This document shows positions 1-9,463 of a DNA stretch of 64,000 nt, in pieces (the first letter of the stretch is position 1; each line of letters opens with the position of its first letter). Source of the DNA: Umbilicaria muhlenbergii (Eukaryota > Ascomycota > Lecanoromycetes > Umbilicariales > Umbilicariaceae). The translations under genes and the position numbers were made by a program. The notes under the pieces were generated by a model. The model saw only the letters and a list, made by a program, of their open reading frames with translations. It ran no database searches and was not told the origin of the DNA. The stretch spans positions 1,518,364 to 1,582,363 of the forward strand of contig KK106984.1 of NCBI GenBank assembly GCA_000611775.1, given 5' to 3'.

Positions 1-740
1 CTCCTCTTGAAATGAAAATTTATTCAGATGCTGAAGTTAAACTCTGCACCTCCTGACTTAAAGTTGCATCATTTGAGGAGCTTAATGTTCTTGTAAAGCA
101 GAGCTTCATCAGTTCCTCTGATTTCTTCAGTGTTATTCTTCACAATTGTTCCTGATCTTTCAGATGTGAATGCAGTCAGCAGCACAAAACAAAACAGCTG
201 AATCCTTTTTCTTTCAAGTGAGTAATGATGAACATCAGTTGATCAAAGGTACTTGACAACATATTTCAAATCATTCATTCTCATAAGAGGCTGGCGCAAT
301 ATTCCTCTGATGAGGTTGCAGGCTCATTGCATGTCATTTTCAATAAATTAAGCTGATAATTAACACAATGAAAGGTGTTGCTAAACTTGTTATCTTACAT
401 CTCTCATGATCTGACTTGTGACACTGTTCATCTCATGCTCAGCCTTGAACTTGTAAAGTGATTGTAGCCTGATAAATGCATTCATTGTGACATTTAACTT
501 CATGATAGCGCTGTTGTTCAGACTTCACTTCATGAAATTGCAAAAAGCATCTGCAGTGACTGTTTTGAGAAAATTCAGTGAGTTCAAGGGTTTCAAAGGA
601 TCCTCAATATATGCACAATACTTAAAGAACACTGAGTCAGATGAGTGTAGAGCATGAAAGATGCACAATTTACTGTTGCAATTTGCATAAAGTCCCTCCA
701 TAAGTGATCTTGCTGAATGAAGTGAGTTTGTCAAACCCGT
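1..740 (-). mobile_element. Decayed DUF3435 tyrosine recombinase gene (Crypton/Starship-captain type), cut by window edge
   Basis: On the minus strand, broken frames read in order like a fungal DUF3435 protein. At about 530-600 there is NFLKTVTADAFCNFMK, followed by a stop at 525-527 and then KLNVTMNAFIRLQSLYKFKA. At about 130-230 there is RKRIQLFCFVLLTAFTSER, then RGTDEALLYKNIKLLK. In this family the same order is [LKTVT-DAFK-FL-WR], [SI-TYWK-L--Y], [ERLRVQ--F-LLL-A-TA-RPGAL] and [LCYKDIKL]. Several stops interrupt it, so it is a relic. The DNA holds only about four CpG in 780 bases, while TpG and CpA are common; the stop at 525 is TGA, as expected from CGA. DUF3435 proteins are tyrosine recombinases of Cryptons and Starship captains. 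The family match comes from remembered motif patterns, not a search. The rest of the gene and any element ends lie left of the window. Confidence 0.68.
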
Positions 741-1667
741 TTCTGTGACGCTGAGTGACAGGCTTGACTTTTTGATAATGCTCTGAGCTCTTGATCAAGC
801 GTCCTGATAGAGGTCCATGAGCCATAGTGATTTGAATTCAAAATGAGAAAAAGCAAAGGAGGGCGGGGGTGCGACAGCAGCAAGTGAACTTGAGATACAG
901 AAGAAAGCAACAGAATGAGCACAGAATGATATCTCAATGAAGAACAATGTAACAGGTGATTCAGCAGGTGAGCAATCTTGCCAGGGGGGGGAAGCCTTCA
1001 AGCTCAGCATGCAATTTGCCTCAGGGAAGGAGTAAGCTGAGTGACGGGGGCAGCATTCAGGTATTGAGGCCAGCGGCGCATAGTCGCAGGCGGAAACCGC
1101 CTTCAAACCTGATGGGCAGCGGCGGTCCAGTCAGATCTGCCATAACTTGCGCCGTGCAACCAGTGGCTAAGCTAAGCAATCTAGGAGCAGCAAGGAGTGA
1201 GGATGTTGAGTTGAAGGGGGGTGCCGGAGTTGAAGGTGGATGAAGCATCCAAAAGCAGCGCGTTGACCAGCAGTACTGGAGGCATCAGCAGGAAACCGGT
1301 GGACAGCTGCCAACACGCAGCCGCTTTAACGGACCGCTAAGCCTGATCAAGCGAAAAAGTACACTCGCCATACAAAAGTCAGACCGACGGGATGCCCAGT
1401 TCCCTTGAGTCTATGGTTGTATGTGACAGAAAACCGTCATAAAATAGTATATGACCAACTTTTGGTAGAGTAGAGTAATGCGGTCCGTGAATGACCCTAG
1501 CTCTCACTACGTCATGCTTCGGCTGCCGTAACCTTTAAGGTGCTACCGGCAGACGACAATCATCGCTGCTTTTCACTCCGTTTCCCTGCCGCTTCAAAGA
1601 CTCGACCGACGCGGTCTAAGGAGTCGCGACCGCCAATAATCGAAAAGAGGAGCATTAACCCTAAACA
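741..1667. other. Gene-free stretch between the DUF3435 relic and the next gene
   Basis: CpG stays rare to about 950 and then returns to normal, so the decayed block probably ends near 950-1050. The open frames here are short, of mixed composition, and match no family I know. The last 150 bases before 1668 are the likely 5' leader of the next gene. I see no RNA gene. Confidence 0.5.
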
Positions 1668-2842
1668 ATGGAGGGCCCGACTGCAGCTCTCCAAAGACCA
1701 TTCCACCCGGTTCCGAGGCACATTCAGCCACAACCACAACCGCCACTTGCTTTCCAGCAATCTCCAGTTCATCATGCTCATTCTGCTTTAGCCCCTCAGC
1801 TCGAGCCTGAGCTGCAAGGCCTCGGCCATGCAGACGCGCACGCCTACTCTCCACAGTTCCATACCCAATTCGATGAAACGCCCAGTCGCCAGGTTCTACA
1901 TTCTAACAACGCATTCGATCAGCGACCACCTCAACCTCAGCCCCGCTTTACAGAGATTCGAGCTAATGCATTGCACACCCCGCGCAGCCAGCAGAACAGT
2001 GCTCTCCAGCATCAAGCTGGACAGTTTGGGATCCTCACGCCCCATCCAGCATTACCCAGTCAACCCCACCTTTCAAATGGGCTGCAACACGAACAGGACT
2101 TGTTTCCCTCTCCGGATCAGAATGGCGCCAAGGAAGGAGGGCACTTCAGCAACATGAAGTTCGTTCCGAATCCACCAAACTTGGAAGAATGGAGAACACG
2201 GCTATTCAACGTGGACGACATCATCACGCTGACAGAAGACGAGTGTGTGAATTCACCCCGTTCCTATTGTCCTTGCTAACCTTGTGGGAATCGCTCAGAT
2301 TCCAAACCTACTTCCCACACGTCGACAACATCTACTCACACCGCTCCACCCAACGCTACAAGCGCAAACCTTTCGTCTCTCACTATTGGGATTGCCGACT
2401 CAAAGGACGTCCTCCAGGGACGGCCAAATCAGAAGACCCAAACAAGAAAAAGCGCAAGCGTCAAGCTCGGGAGCGTGACCTTTGCGATGTAAAGATCAAG
2501 ATCACGGAGTATTTCACAGGCGCAATGATCAATCAGGAGTTCGCTGCCTCGGCTGTCGATGTTCCCGGACAAAACAACTTCTACGCACCGGGGCAGCCAG
2601 GCGGTGATTTGATGCTAGCTCACCAGCAAGCACAACACTACGGAAATCTCCCACCCGATCATCCAAGCGCAGTGGGCCAGAAATACTACACGATTCAACG
2701 GGTCAATGGAAATGGTGGAAACGGCAAAGGGGATGGAATAGCGGGGCCACACAAACACAGTCTTGAAGAGAGCGATCGGGTGAAGAAGAACAGTATCCAG
2801 CGACATTTCCTGAAAGAGGAGAAGGAGAAGAGGAAATCGCAG
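1668..2842 (+). CDS. Conserved fungal nuclear-type protein, possibly the N-terminal part of a GST fusion
   Basis: Two exons (1668-2242 and 2299-2842) join as GA|A into EDEFQTYFPHVDNIYSHRST. The intron is 56 bp with a perfect TGCTAAC-type branch site at about 2275. Residues 1-170 are a Pro/Gln-rich low-complexity region. Next comes a basic block, DNIYSHRSTQRYKRKPFVSH, which I recall as strongly conserved across Pezizomycotina. A nuclear-localisation-like KKKRKR follows, then RDLCDVKIKITEYF. Codon 373 is followed by a good donor (GTAAGC at 2843). Without splicing there, the frame runs on to a stop at 2999-3001. With splicing to an acceptor at 3138 or 3144, it enters the glutathione transferase frame exactly. 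I know no established function. The basic core suggests DNA or RNA contact, which is inference. Confidence 0.72.
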
Positions 2843-2997
2843 GTAAGCCGAGACCTTTTTCATAGCGGCTCTGCATTGTCCTGTCGTAAGCGAGATGGTT
2901 CAACCAGCGACAACTTTCCCTCGTCGCGCGTCATGCCCGTGCTCGTAATGTGGGCACTAGGAGATTTCGGGCTCCTTGTGATTTCATCAGTTCTGCC

Positions 2998-4175
2998 ATG
3001 AAGCAGTTCATTCGACCTTTTCCTTTTCCTTTTCCTTTTCTTTTGATCACTCAGACAAAAACATCGTGCTTGAAAACCCGCTTTTACAATTCTGCCGTAC
3101 CAGCACGGACATTCATACGCAACATGTCTGACACGAAGCAACAGAAGACGTATCATAAAAAGGCCACGGGTCCAGCTCTGGCGACTGTAAAGAAACATTC
3201 AAAAGAGCATGATCTAAAGCTCTTTGGAAGTTGTTTTTGGTAGGTTTGACTGACACAATCTCCACGCTCTCTGACGTCAAACGTACGCAAGACCATTCAC
3301 TAACTTTGTTCATCAGCCCCTTCGTCCAGCGTGTGTGGATTTCGCTCGAGGTGAAAGGAATCAACTACCAATATGTGGAGGTTGATCCGTACAAGAAGCC
3401 CGAATCATTACTAGAAATCAATCCCCGTGGACTTGTACCAGCACTGAGGCATGGCGATTGGGGCATTGGCGAAAGCACGGTTTTAATGGAATATGTAAGG
3501 TCTATTGGACATATGAGTTTATTAATTTTTATCTGACTCGCACGCCAGCTTGAGGACCTCAACATGGGGACTCCATTACTTCCGCCCAATGATCCCAAAG
3601 GTCGCGCTCATTGCCGGTTGTGGTCGGACCACGTACGTGAGCGATCTTTCTCACCCCTAGTCATCCACTGATTTCCGTCATCTGTCATGTAGATCAACCG
3701 TCACATTGTCCCCGCTTTCTACCATTATCTGCAGGCGCAAAAGGAGTCCGACCAGATCAGCAACGCCAAAGAACTCAAGGATCAAATCAGCACGATTGTG
3801 GATGCCGCAGACGCAACAGGTCCCTTCTTCCTTGGCGCCAACATTTCATTTGTCGATATCCAATTCGCGCCGTGGATGATCCGGATGAATCGTGTTCTGA
3901 AGCCCTACCGAGGCTGGCCGGAGCCTGACGAGGGTAGCCGGTGGGCCCAGTGGATTGAAGCGATCGAAGCCAACGAGCACGTCAAAGCGACGACTAGCAC
4001 GGACGATCTGTATTTGGACAGCTATGAGAGATATGCGGGTGAGTGTGCCCAAGCATGTGCGGGACGGGGAGGTCGTGTGAGTAGGAGATTCGCATGGCTG
4101 ACACCGGGAGCAGAGAATCGACCTGACACCAGCCAGCTCGCCAAAGCAGTGAATTCAGGAAAGGGTCTGCCATGA
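2998..4175 (+). CDS. Omega-type glutathione S-transferase
   Basis: Exons are 2998-3239, 3317-3494, 3549-3632, 3693-4038 and 4114-4175. The first junction, TG|C, builds the active-site stretch LFGSCFCPFVQRVW, whose CPF is the catalytic cysteine motif of omega-type GSTs. The thioredoxin-like half follows (NPRGLVPALRHGDWG, ESTVLMEY), then the helical half (WIRMNRVLKPYRGWP-like, TSTDDLYLDSYERYA). Three starts are possible. ATG 3124 (MSDTKQQK) gives 261 residues, the usual cytosolic length. ATG 2998 gives 303 residues, with an acid-free leader rich in Arg and Ser that looks like a mitochondrial presequence. Splicing from the upstream gene would give a fusion of about 629 residues. The enzyme would use glutathione for thiol transfer or reduction; the exact substrate is unknown. 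Confidence 0.88.
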
Positions 4176-5036
4176 GCAAGGTCAGGGTCGGGGCTGATGG
4201 CCGGGTTCCATGGAGTTCGGGAGGACTGTTGTATGATGGAAGCCTCGAATGTCTGGATGAGCTTGATTGCCACATTGCCCAATCACGGTGTCTGATGCTC
4301 ATTTGCTGTCCCACTGTAGCATCCATAGCACAACTCGCTGTGCTCGCTGTGCTCGCTGTGCTTGCTGTGCTTGCTTGCTGTACTTGCTTGCTGTGCTTGC
4401 TTGCAAGGACGCTTCGCGCAAGAGTGAGGCATCTCCCAAACGGGCATCATTGTCCTGCCAAGTGTCTCATTTGTGTCATGTCTGGATGCAATCCACTCAG
4501 TGACGGTGGTGCAGATGTGCGCCCAACGGGTCGGCTCGGCAGCGGGGACCCTTGCATTGCGTTGTGCCTGTCGGTGCGTCATGCCAGTCTGGCTGGGGAG
4601 GCCCTGGAAGGATAGCTACTAGCTCCGACGTGGTCAAGAGCACCATGGCATAGTGGCAGCACTTTCGTGAAGCTATATCTTAAGGTTTGGAGCGACGATA
4701 AGCACCCCCACTGTCCACGTCCCACTCGTGCCACCGTACATGTAGCCGCATGCAACTGCTCGACAGCCGACATGCTCATTCGTGGCAAAATAGCCGCTCC
4801 ACTCGGCACCGGCGGGCTTTATCGCCATAGGCTCTCGCCCAAGGCTAAAGTCAATTTCTCTCGAGGCAATTTTGTCCAGCGCGCGCGCGGGCGGATGATG
4901 GAAACGGGCAATCATGTCGCGAGGCTAGTATCCCCGGACTCGGTGCACACGCTGTGGGATGAATATATGAGCATCACTTTCTGCCGTTGATCGTACCAAC
5001 GTAGTATTCGAGCATCGGTTTGTGAGAACGGAAGTG
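4176..5036. other. Intergenic stretch with a GCTTGCTGT-type tandem repeat
   Basis: No gene is recognised. About 4333-4404 is a tandem array built on a 9-base unit (TGCTCGCTG/TGCTTGCTG) that degrades into TTGC repeats. A short CG-alternating run lies near 4881. The rest is ordinary sequence and holds the promoter of the dehydrogenase starting at 5037. Confidence 0.6.
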
Positions 5037-6727
5037 ATGGCGTCTTCGAAGCCAAAAGCCCTCTTGCTGGGGACGATAGATCAGTACGTACCCCCTCCTC
5101 GGCCCCTCCGCGTCCCCAGTCCTCCATCCGACCCCACAAACCCAACCCCACACCCAATCATCACAACGCCTCATCGCCGCCAACGTTGAACTGATATCTC
5201 CCCCCACAGTGAGCCCGCGCGCAAAGACTGGGAATCCCTCTCCTCCATCGCCGAGCTGATCGAGCCCAAAGCCACCAACCGCGAAGAATTCGTCAAAGAA
5301 TGCCAAAGCGGGGCCTTCGACGGTGTCGTCGCGGCGTACAAGACCTTCGCCAGCAAAGACATCACCGGGAGGTTCGACGAGGAGTTGGTGAAGCAGCTGC
5401 CGGAGAGTTGGAAGTTTATTTGTAACAACGGTATGTGTATTTCTGCTTTTCGGACAGAGTGCGGCGAGGCCAAGGGACGAAGACCGAGGGGCGCGAGGAG
5501 GCTTTGTATCCGAGTCCGTTGGAAAGGGCAGTCGCTGTCTGCTCCCGCGCTTCCGACACCTAACGAACCATCCCTCCCACCCCTCCCCTTTGACGCTCAT
5601 CTCTGACACCCCCCCTCCCCTTTGACGCTCATCTCTGACACCCCCCCTCCCCAAGGCGCCGGCTACGACCAAATCGACATCCCCCCCTGCACCGCCCGCC
5701 GCATCCGTATCTCCAACGTCCCCACCGCCGTCGACGCCGCCACCGCCGACACCGCGCTCTTCCTGCTCCTCGGCGCTCTCCGCAACTTCGCCTCCCCCCT
5801 CACCACCCTCCGCCAGCACATCTGGAAAGGCAACCCTCCCGCGGCGCTCGGGCACGACCCGCAGGGAAAAGTCCTGGGGATACTGGGCATGGGGGGGATA
5901 GGACGGGAGATGAAGAAGCGGGCGGAGGCGCTGGGGATGCGCGTGCAGTATCACAACCGACGGAAGTTGGAGGAAGGGATGGCGGGGGGGGCAGAGTATG
6001 TTGGGTTTGAGGAGTTGTTGAAGACGAGTGACGTATTGCATTTGAGTTTACCGTTAAACGTAACTCTCTCCCCTCTCTCTCTCGCCTTCCCACGCCCCCA
6101 AACCCCTTTCCCCACCCTTCCATCACCAACGCTTCCCCTCCACTTTCCCCCCTTCCCAACCCCTTTCCCCCATCACTGACCTCCCAACGCAGAAACAAAC
6201 CCACCACATCATCTCTCGCCCCCAATTCGCCCTCATGAAACCCAGCATCATCATCATCAACACCGCCCGCGGCGCCGTCATGGACGAAGCCGCGCTCGTC
6301 GACGCCCTCGCCGAGGGAAAAGTCGCTTCGGTGGGCCTCGACGTGTTCGAGGACGAACCGGAGGTGCATCCGGGCTTGATTGCGAATCCGAACGTGATGC
6401 TCTTGCCGCACATGGGCACGTGGAGTGTGGAGGTGAGTTGAGACTGTGATTTTTTTCCGCTGTCGGGTTGAGTTTTTGGAGAGGGTGGGAAGAGGTGACG
6501 AGGTTGGGGGGGAGGGGATGGGGTGGGACGGGGAGGTGGGAGTGGGGAGTGGAAGGGGGATGATGGGAGTGGGAGTGGGGATTGGGGATTGGGTCATGTG
6601 GATATGCGGCTGACAGGTCGAACAGACACAAACGGCCATGGAACACTGGAACATCGCCAACGTGCGGGCGGCGATCGAGGAGGGCAGACTGAAGAGTCCG
6701 GTGCCGGAGCAGGCGGATATGAAATAA
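5037..6727 (+). CDS. D-isomer-specific 2-hydroxyacid dehydrogenase (glyoxylate/hydroxypyruvate reductase type)
   Basis: Five exons (5037-5083, 5210-5430, 5656-6059, 6193-6432, 6626-6727) give 337 residues, the normal family length. All phases close, including CA|T = His after GTID and G|GC before AGYDQID. Visible motifs are NNGAGYDQID (substrate loop), the Rossmann motif LGILGMGGIGREMKKRAEAL, NTARGAVMDEAALVDAL with the catalytic Arg region, the GLDVFEDEP Glu region, and the catalytic His in LLPHMGTWSVE. It should reduce glyoxylate, hydroxypyruvate or a related 2-oxoacid with NAD(P)H in the cytosol; the exact substrate cannot be told. Intron 2 contains a perfect 32-bp tandem duplication ending at its splice acceptor. 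The 3' end converges on the C6 regulator at 7285. Confidence 0.93.
5583..5654 (+). repeat. 32-bp tandem duplication inside a dehydrogenase intron
   Basis: The unit begins CTCCCCTTTGACGCTCATCT and ends GACACCCCCC. It occurs twice in a row without a mismatch and is followed by CTCCCCAAG, the functional acceptor. The duplication therefore extends the pyrimidine tract of intron 2. Confidence 0.9.
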
Positions 6728-7284
6728 CATCTCCCGGTCACCGAGGCCGATGGTAAGGCTACTCGAGCGATGAAGTGTTTGCTTTCGTCGCTCGCTGCAA
6801 GAAAGGAAAAGCAAGGTAGATCAGCTGGGATCGGACACATAGAACAGAAACAGGCAACAGATAGATTATACACGCAGACAAACGAGCAGACATTTCCCCT
6901 AATTGCACCAGTGTCGAATAACCGATAATAATTTTCATTAGACATATTATGTGAATACTGCAAGAGTCATCGTCTCCTTCCGCGACTCGGCTTTTGCCTC
7001 CCCCCCCAGATCTAGCTAACAAAGGTAGAAGAAGAAAACCGCCATGCCATGCTTCCCGGCAGCGAGTGACATCTTGGTAGAAACAAAAAGCCCGAGGTTA
7101 AAAATACACGGTGTTGCTTGCTTTCTGCTTGTGGGATCAAGTAAGCGATACCGATGCCAGTGTGAAATCTCATTGCTGCTGCCCCTTTGGCTGTATGCCC
7201 CTAGCAAAGCACAGCCACTGCCTGGCACTGGTCAAGAAGACGCCAGGCTCTTCACCTAGACTTGCGCACTCCACGTTCGAATCC
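6728..7284. other. Convergent 3' intergenic region
   Basis: This lies between the stop codons of two convergent genes and should hold both 3' UTRs. AATAA-like A/T-rich words occur near 6930-6950. No coding frame looks real. Confidence 0.5.
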
Positions 7285-9463
7285 CTACCGTCCCACCGTC
7301 CACGACCTCATAGCCATGCCACACAACCTCTGAATCACCTGCGTCGTCCCCTTCCCCACCGCCTCATCCTCGATAAACTTCTTCGCCACATACAACTTGG
7401 CCTTTGCGTCCTGTTCATCATTCGTGCTCGGCTGCTGCAGATTATCCGGAAACTCCGCCATGCGCTGTCCCAGATGTCGCGCGATCGCAATCGAGTAGAT
7501 GACATCTCGGTTCTCCCGGCTGTCTAGTAGATTGCGGGATGCGCCGAGGGTATCGTCCATGTCCTTTGCCGAACTGGCCTCGTCGTCGCGGAGCGTGAGG
7601 AATCGGCCCATGAGACGCCAAAATTCTCGTTCTCGGAATCTCAGTTGCTCGTCGAAGACCGGACTGTTACGGAGAGCTTCGTCCTCTGGTGGCAGTGGCT
7701 CGGCATCGAGGTATTGTCCTGACACAAGATTCTCAAAGATCTCTAGTCGCTTGGCCGCATCGTGGACGCCATCGTTGCTTTCTTGGTAGTTGACTTGACC
7801 GTTGGTGAGAGCTGGGTCTGCAGCAACGCGACGACAAAGACCCATCAGTGACCAGATAACGCTAGCTTCAAGACTTTGTGTGGCAGGGGTGTCGTAATCG
7901 CTGGGTTGTGACACGATATTGAATCTTGAGATCAAGGCCGCGAATTGTTCGCATAACCTGACGTCAGCCAGGACGTATGACAAGCCCCTCGAGGTGAACC
8001 ATCGAGTCTCTAAGAATCTATCGATCCCCGGCGCATAGGTAGAGATGTATATGTGCTTGATCTCATCGTAAACGAGACCAGAGATGGATGTAGGTAGCGT
8101 AAGAGCGGGAGGGTGGACCCCTCCTACAGCGAGGAGGTCATCGATCTTAGTCCGCTTTGCTGCAGAGCTAGTGTAAGCAGGAGGGTTCTCCTTCGAATCT
8201 CCATCACCATGATAGGGCACCGTTGTGACATAGGGAGACTGGGTAAGGGAGGCGCCACCTCTATGATTGTGTCCATCCGACGCACCCGATGAGTACGGGC
8301 TCGCGCCGTCCAAGCTTCCCTTCAGATCTGGTCTGAACCCTTGCGCTCCTTCATACGAATTGGGTGGGACTTGCATTTGTGATTGACCTGCTCCTTCCAA
8401 CGCAGGGTCTATGGCGGCACTGTAATCGTACGGCTCGACCGACGAACCAGGCGAGCTTACGCCTGCCGACAACGTGGGTGCGTAGACGTGATTCCCTGCG
8501 GGCATGTATCCTTGAGGCGGCGGAGGGTATGGTGACGACGTCGCAGACGTGGCCTGCATCGATGGCGCAGAACTGGGTGCTGGTTGAATGGCTGCTGGCC
8601 CCGGTTGAGATTTGAATATTGGATCGTAACCTAAGCACTCTCGCTTGCTCTTTTGGCAGTTTCGACACGTCGGATGCGCTTCATCACACTAATGATAACA
8701 CAAACACAAATATTAGCAAGGACGCGGAATCTTTGTGTTCACGACGAAGAGAGGGAAAGACCGCAGACAAGCGAAGGTCGCTTGACGGTGACTTAACCGA
8801 TCGCCATTTTCTGTCTCGGCAAATACTAAACGAAAACAACTACAAGCCATCGACGGAGAAAGAGTGGATGCCGGGAAGCTGTCGCAGGACGTGAGAGAAG
8901 AGTCCGCGTACCTTTATCCGCCGCTTACGACACGTCAGACACCCGGTCTTGGTCCTTCTCTTGATCTCCTTCTTGTGTCTTCCTCCCGACATTATCCTGC
9001 CATCGGTCGCCGGGAGTGGATAACGAAGTGGTTGGTTGGGATCGGAGGTGACATTCATATGCTGTGGAGGTGGCAGTGATTGCCCTGGGTTGTGATAGAA
9101 CTGGCCCATCGGGTTCATTGGAGGTGGTAACGGAGAGCCCATCGGAACTTGCCCGCCTTGTTGCTGTTGTTGCTGCTGCGCCTGTTGCTGCTGTTGCTGC
9201 TGTACTTGCTGTTGCTGCTGCTGCTGCTGTTGCTGCTGTTGCTGTGGTTGCTGCTGCGGTCTTCCATCGTTGACTCGTATGGGAGGGAGGTTGAGTGATG
9301 GCAGTGATACGTGTGAGCCCGTCGGTGATGCGCGGTATGGCTCCACGCTCTGACCTTGAGTTGGCGGCGGGTACGCGTAGGCCGACATCGATGGAGAAGG
9401 GTAAAAATGTGGAGAAGGATAGGAAGTTGGCTGTCGCGACTGATTATTATTCGGTTGCGACAT
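7285..9463 (-). CDS. Zn2Cys6 transcription factor with poly-Q tract (OefC-like)
   Basis: Two exons (9463-8912 and 8688-7285) encode 650 residues. The splice falls inside the zinc cluster: KTGCLTCRKRRIK joins CDEAHPTCRNCQKSKREC, giving CX2CX6CX5CX2CX6C, a canonical fungal binuclear cluster. Upstream, residues 1-150 are Pro/Gln/Ser-rich with a long Gln tract (DNA 9147-9262). The start MSQPNNN at 9463 is the first ATG in frame; the frame extends further upstream only through a TTG. After the cluster comes LGYDPIFKSQPGPAAIQP, which I recall from the Aspergillus OefC group (overexpression gives fluffy growth). The OefC link is from memory and tentative. The C-terminal half (about 330-640) is a helical fungal regulator domain. 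It should act in the nucleus; its targets are unknown. Its upstream region is 3.7 kb without a gene. Confidence 0.92.
9147..9262 (-). repeat. CAG/CAA trinucleotide tract encoding poly-Gln
   Basis: The plus strand reads as interrupted TTG/CTG triplets for about 115 bases. On the coding strand this gives a nearly pure Gln run in the N-terminal activation-type region of the C6 factor. Such tracts vary in length between strains. Confidence 0.9.

Noticed and set aside
956-1248. Open frames on both strands after the DUF3435 relic
   Set aside because: Low-complexity Arg/Pro/Ser composition, no family pattern and overlapping frames on both strands; probably chance.
7265-7285. tRNA B-box-like GTTCGAATCCC
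   Set aside because: No matching A-box or acceptor stem could be folded around it.
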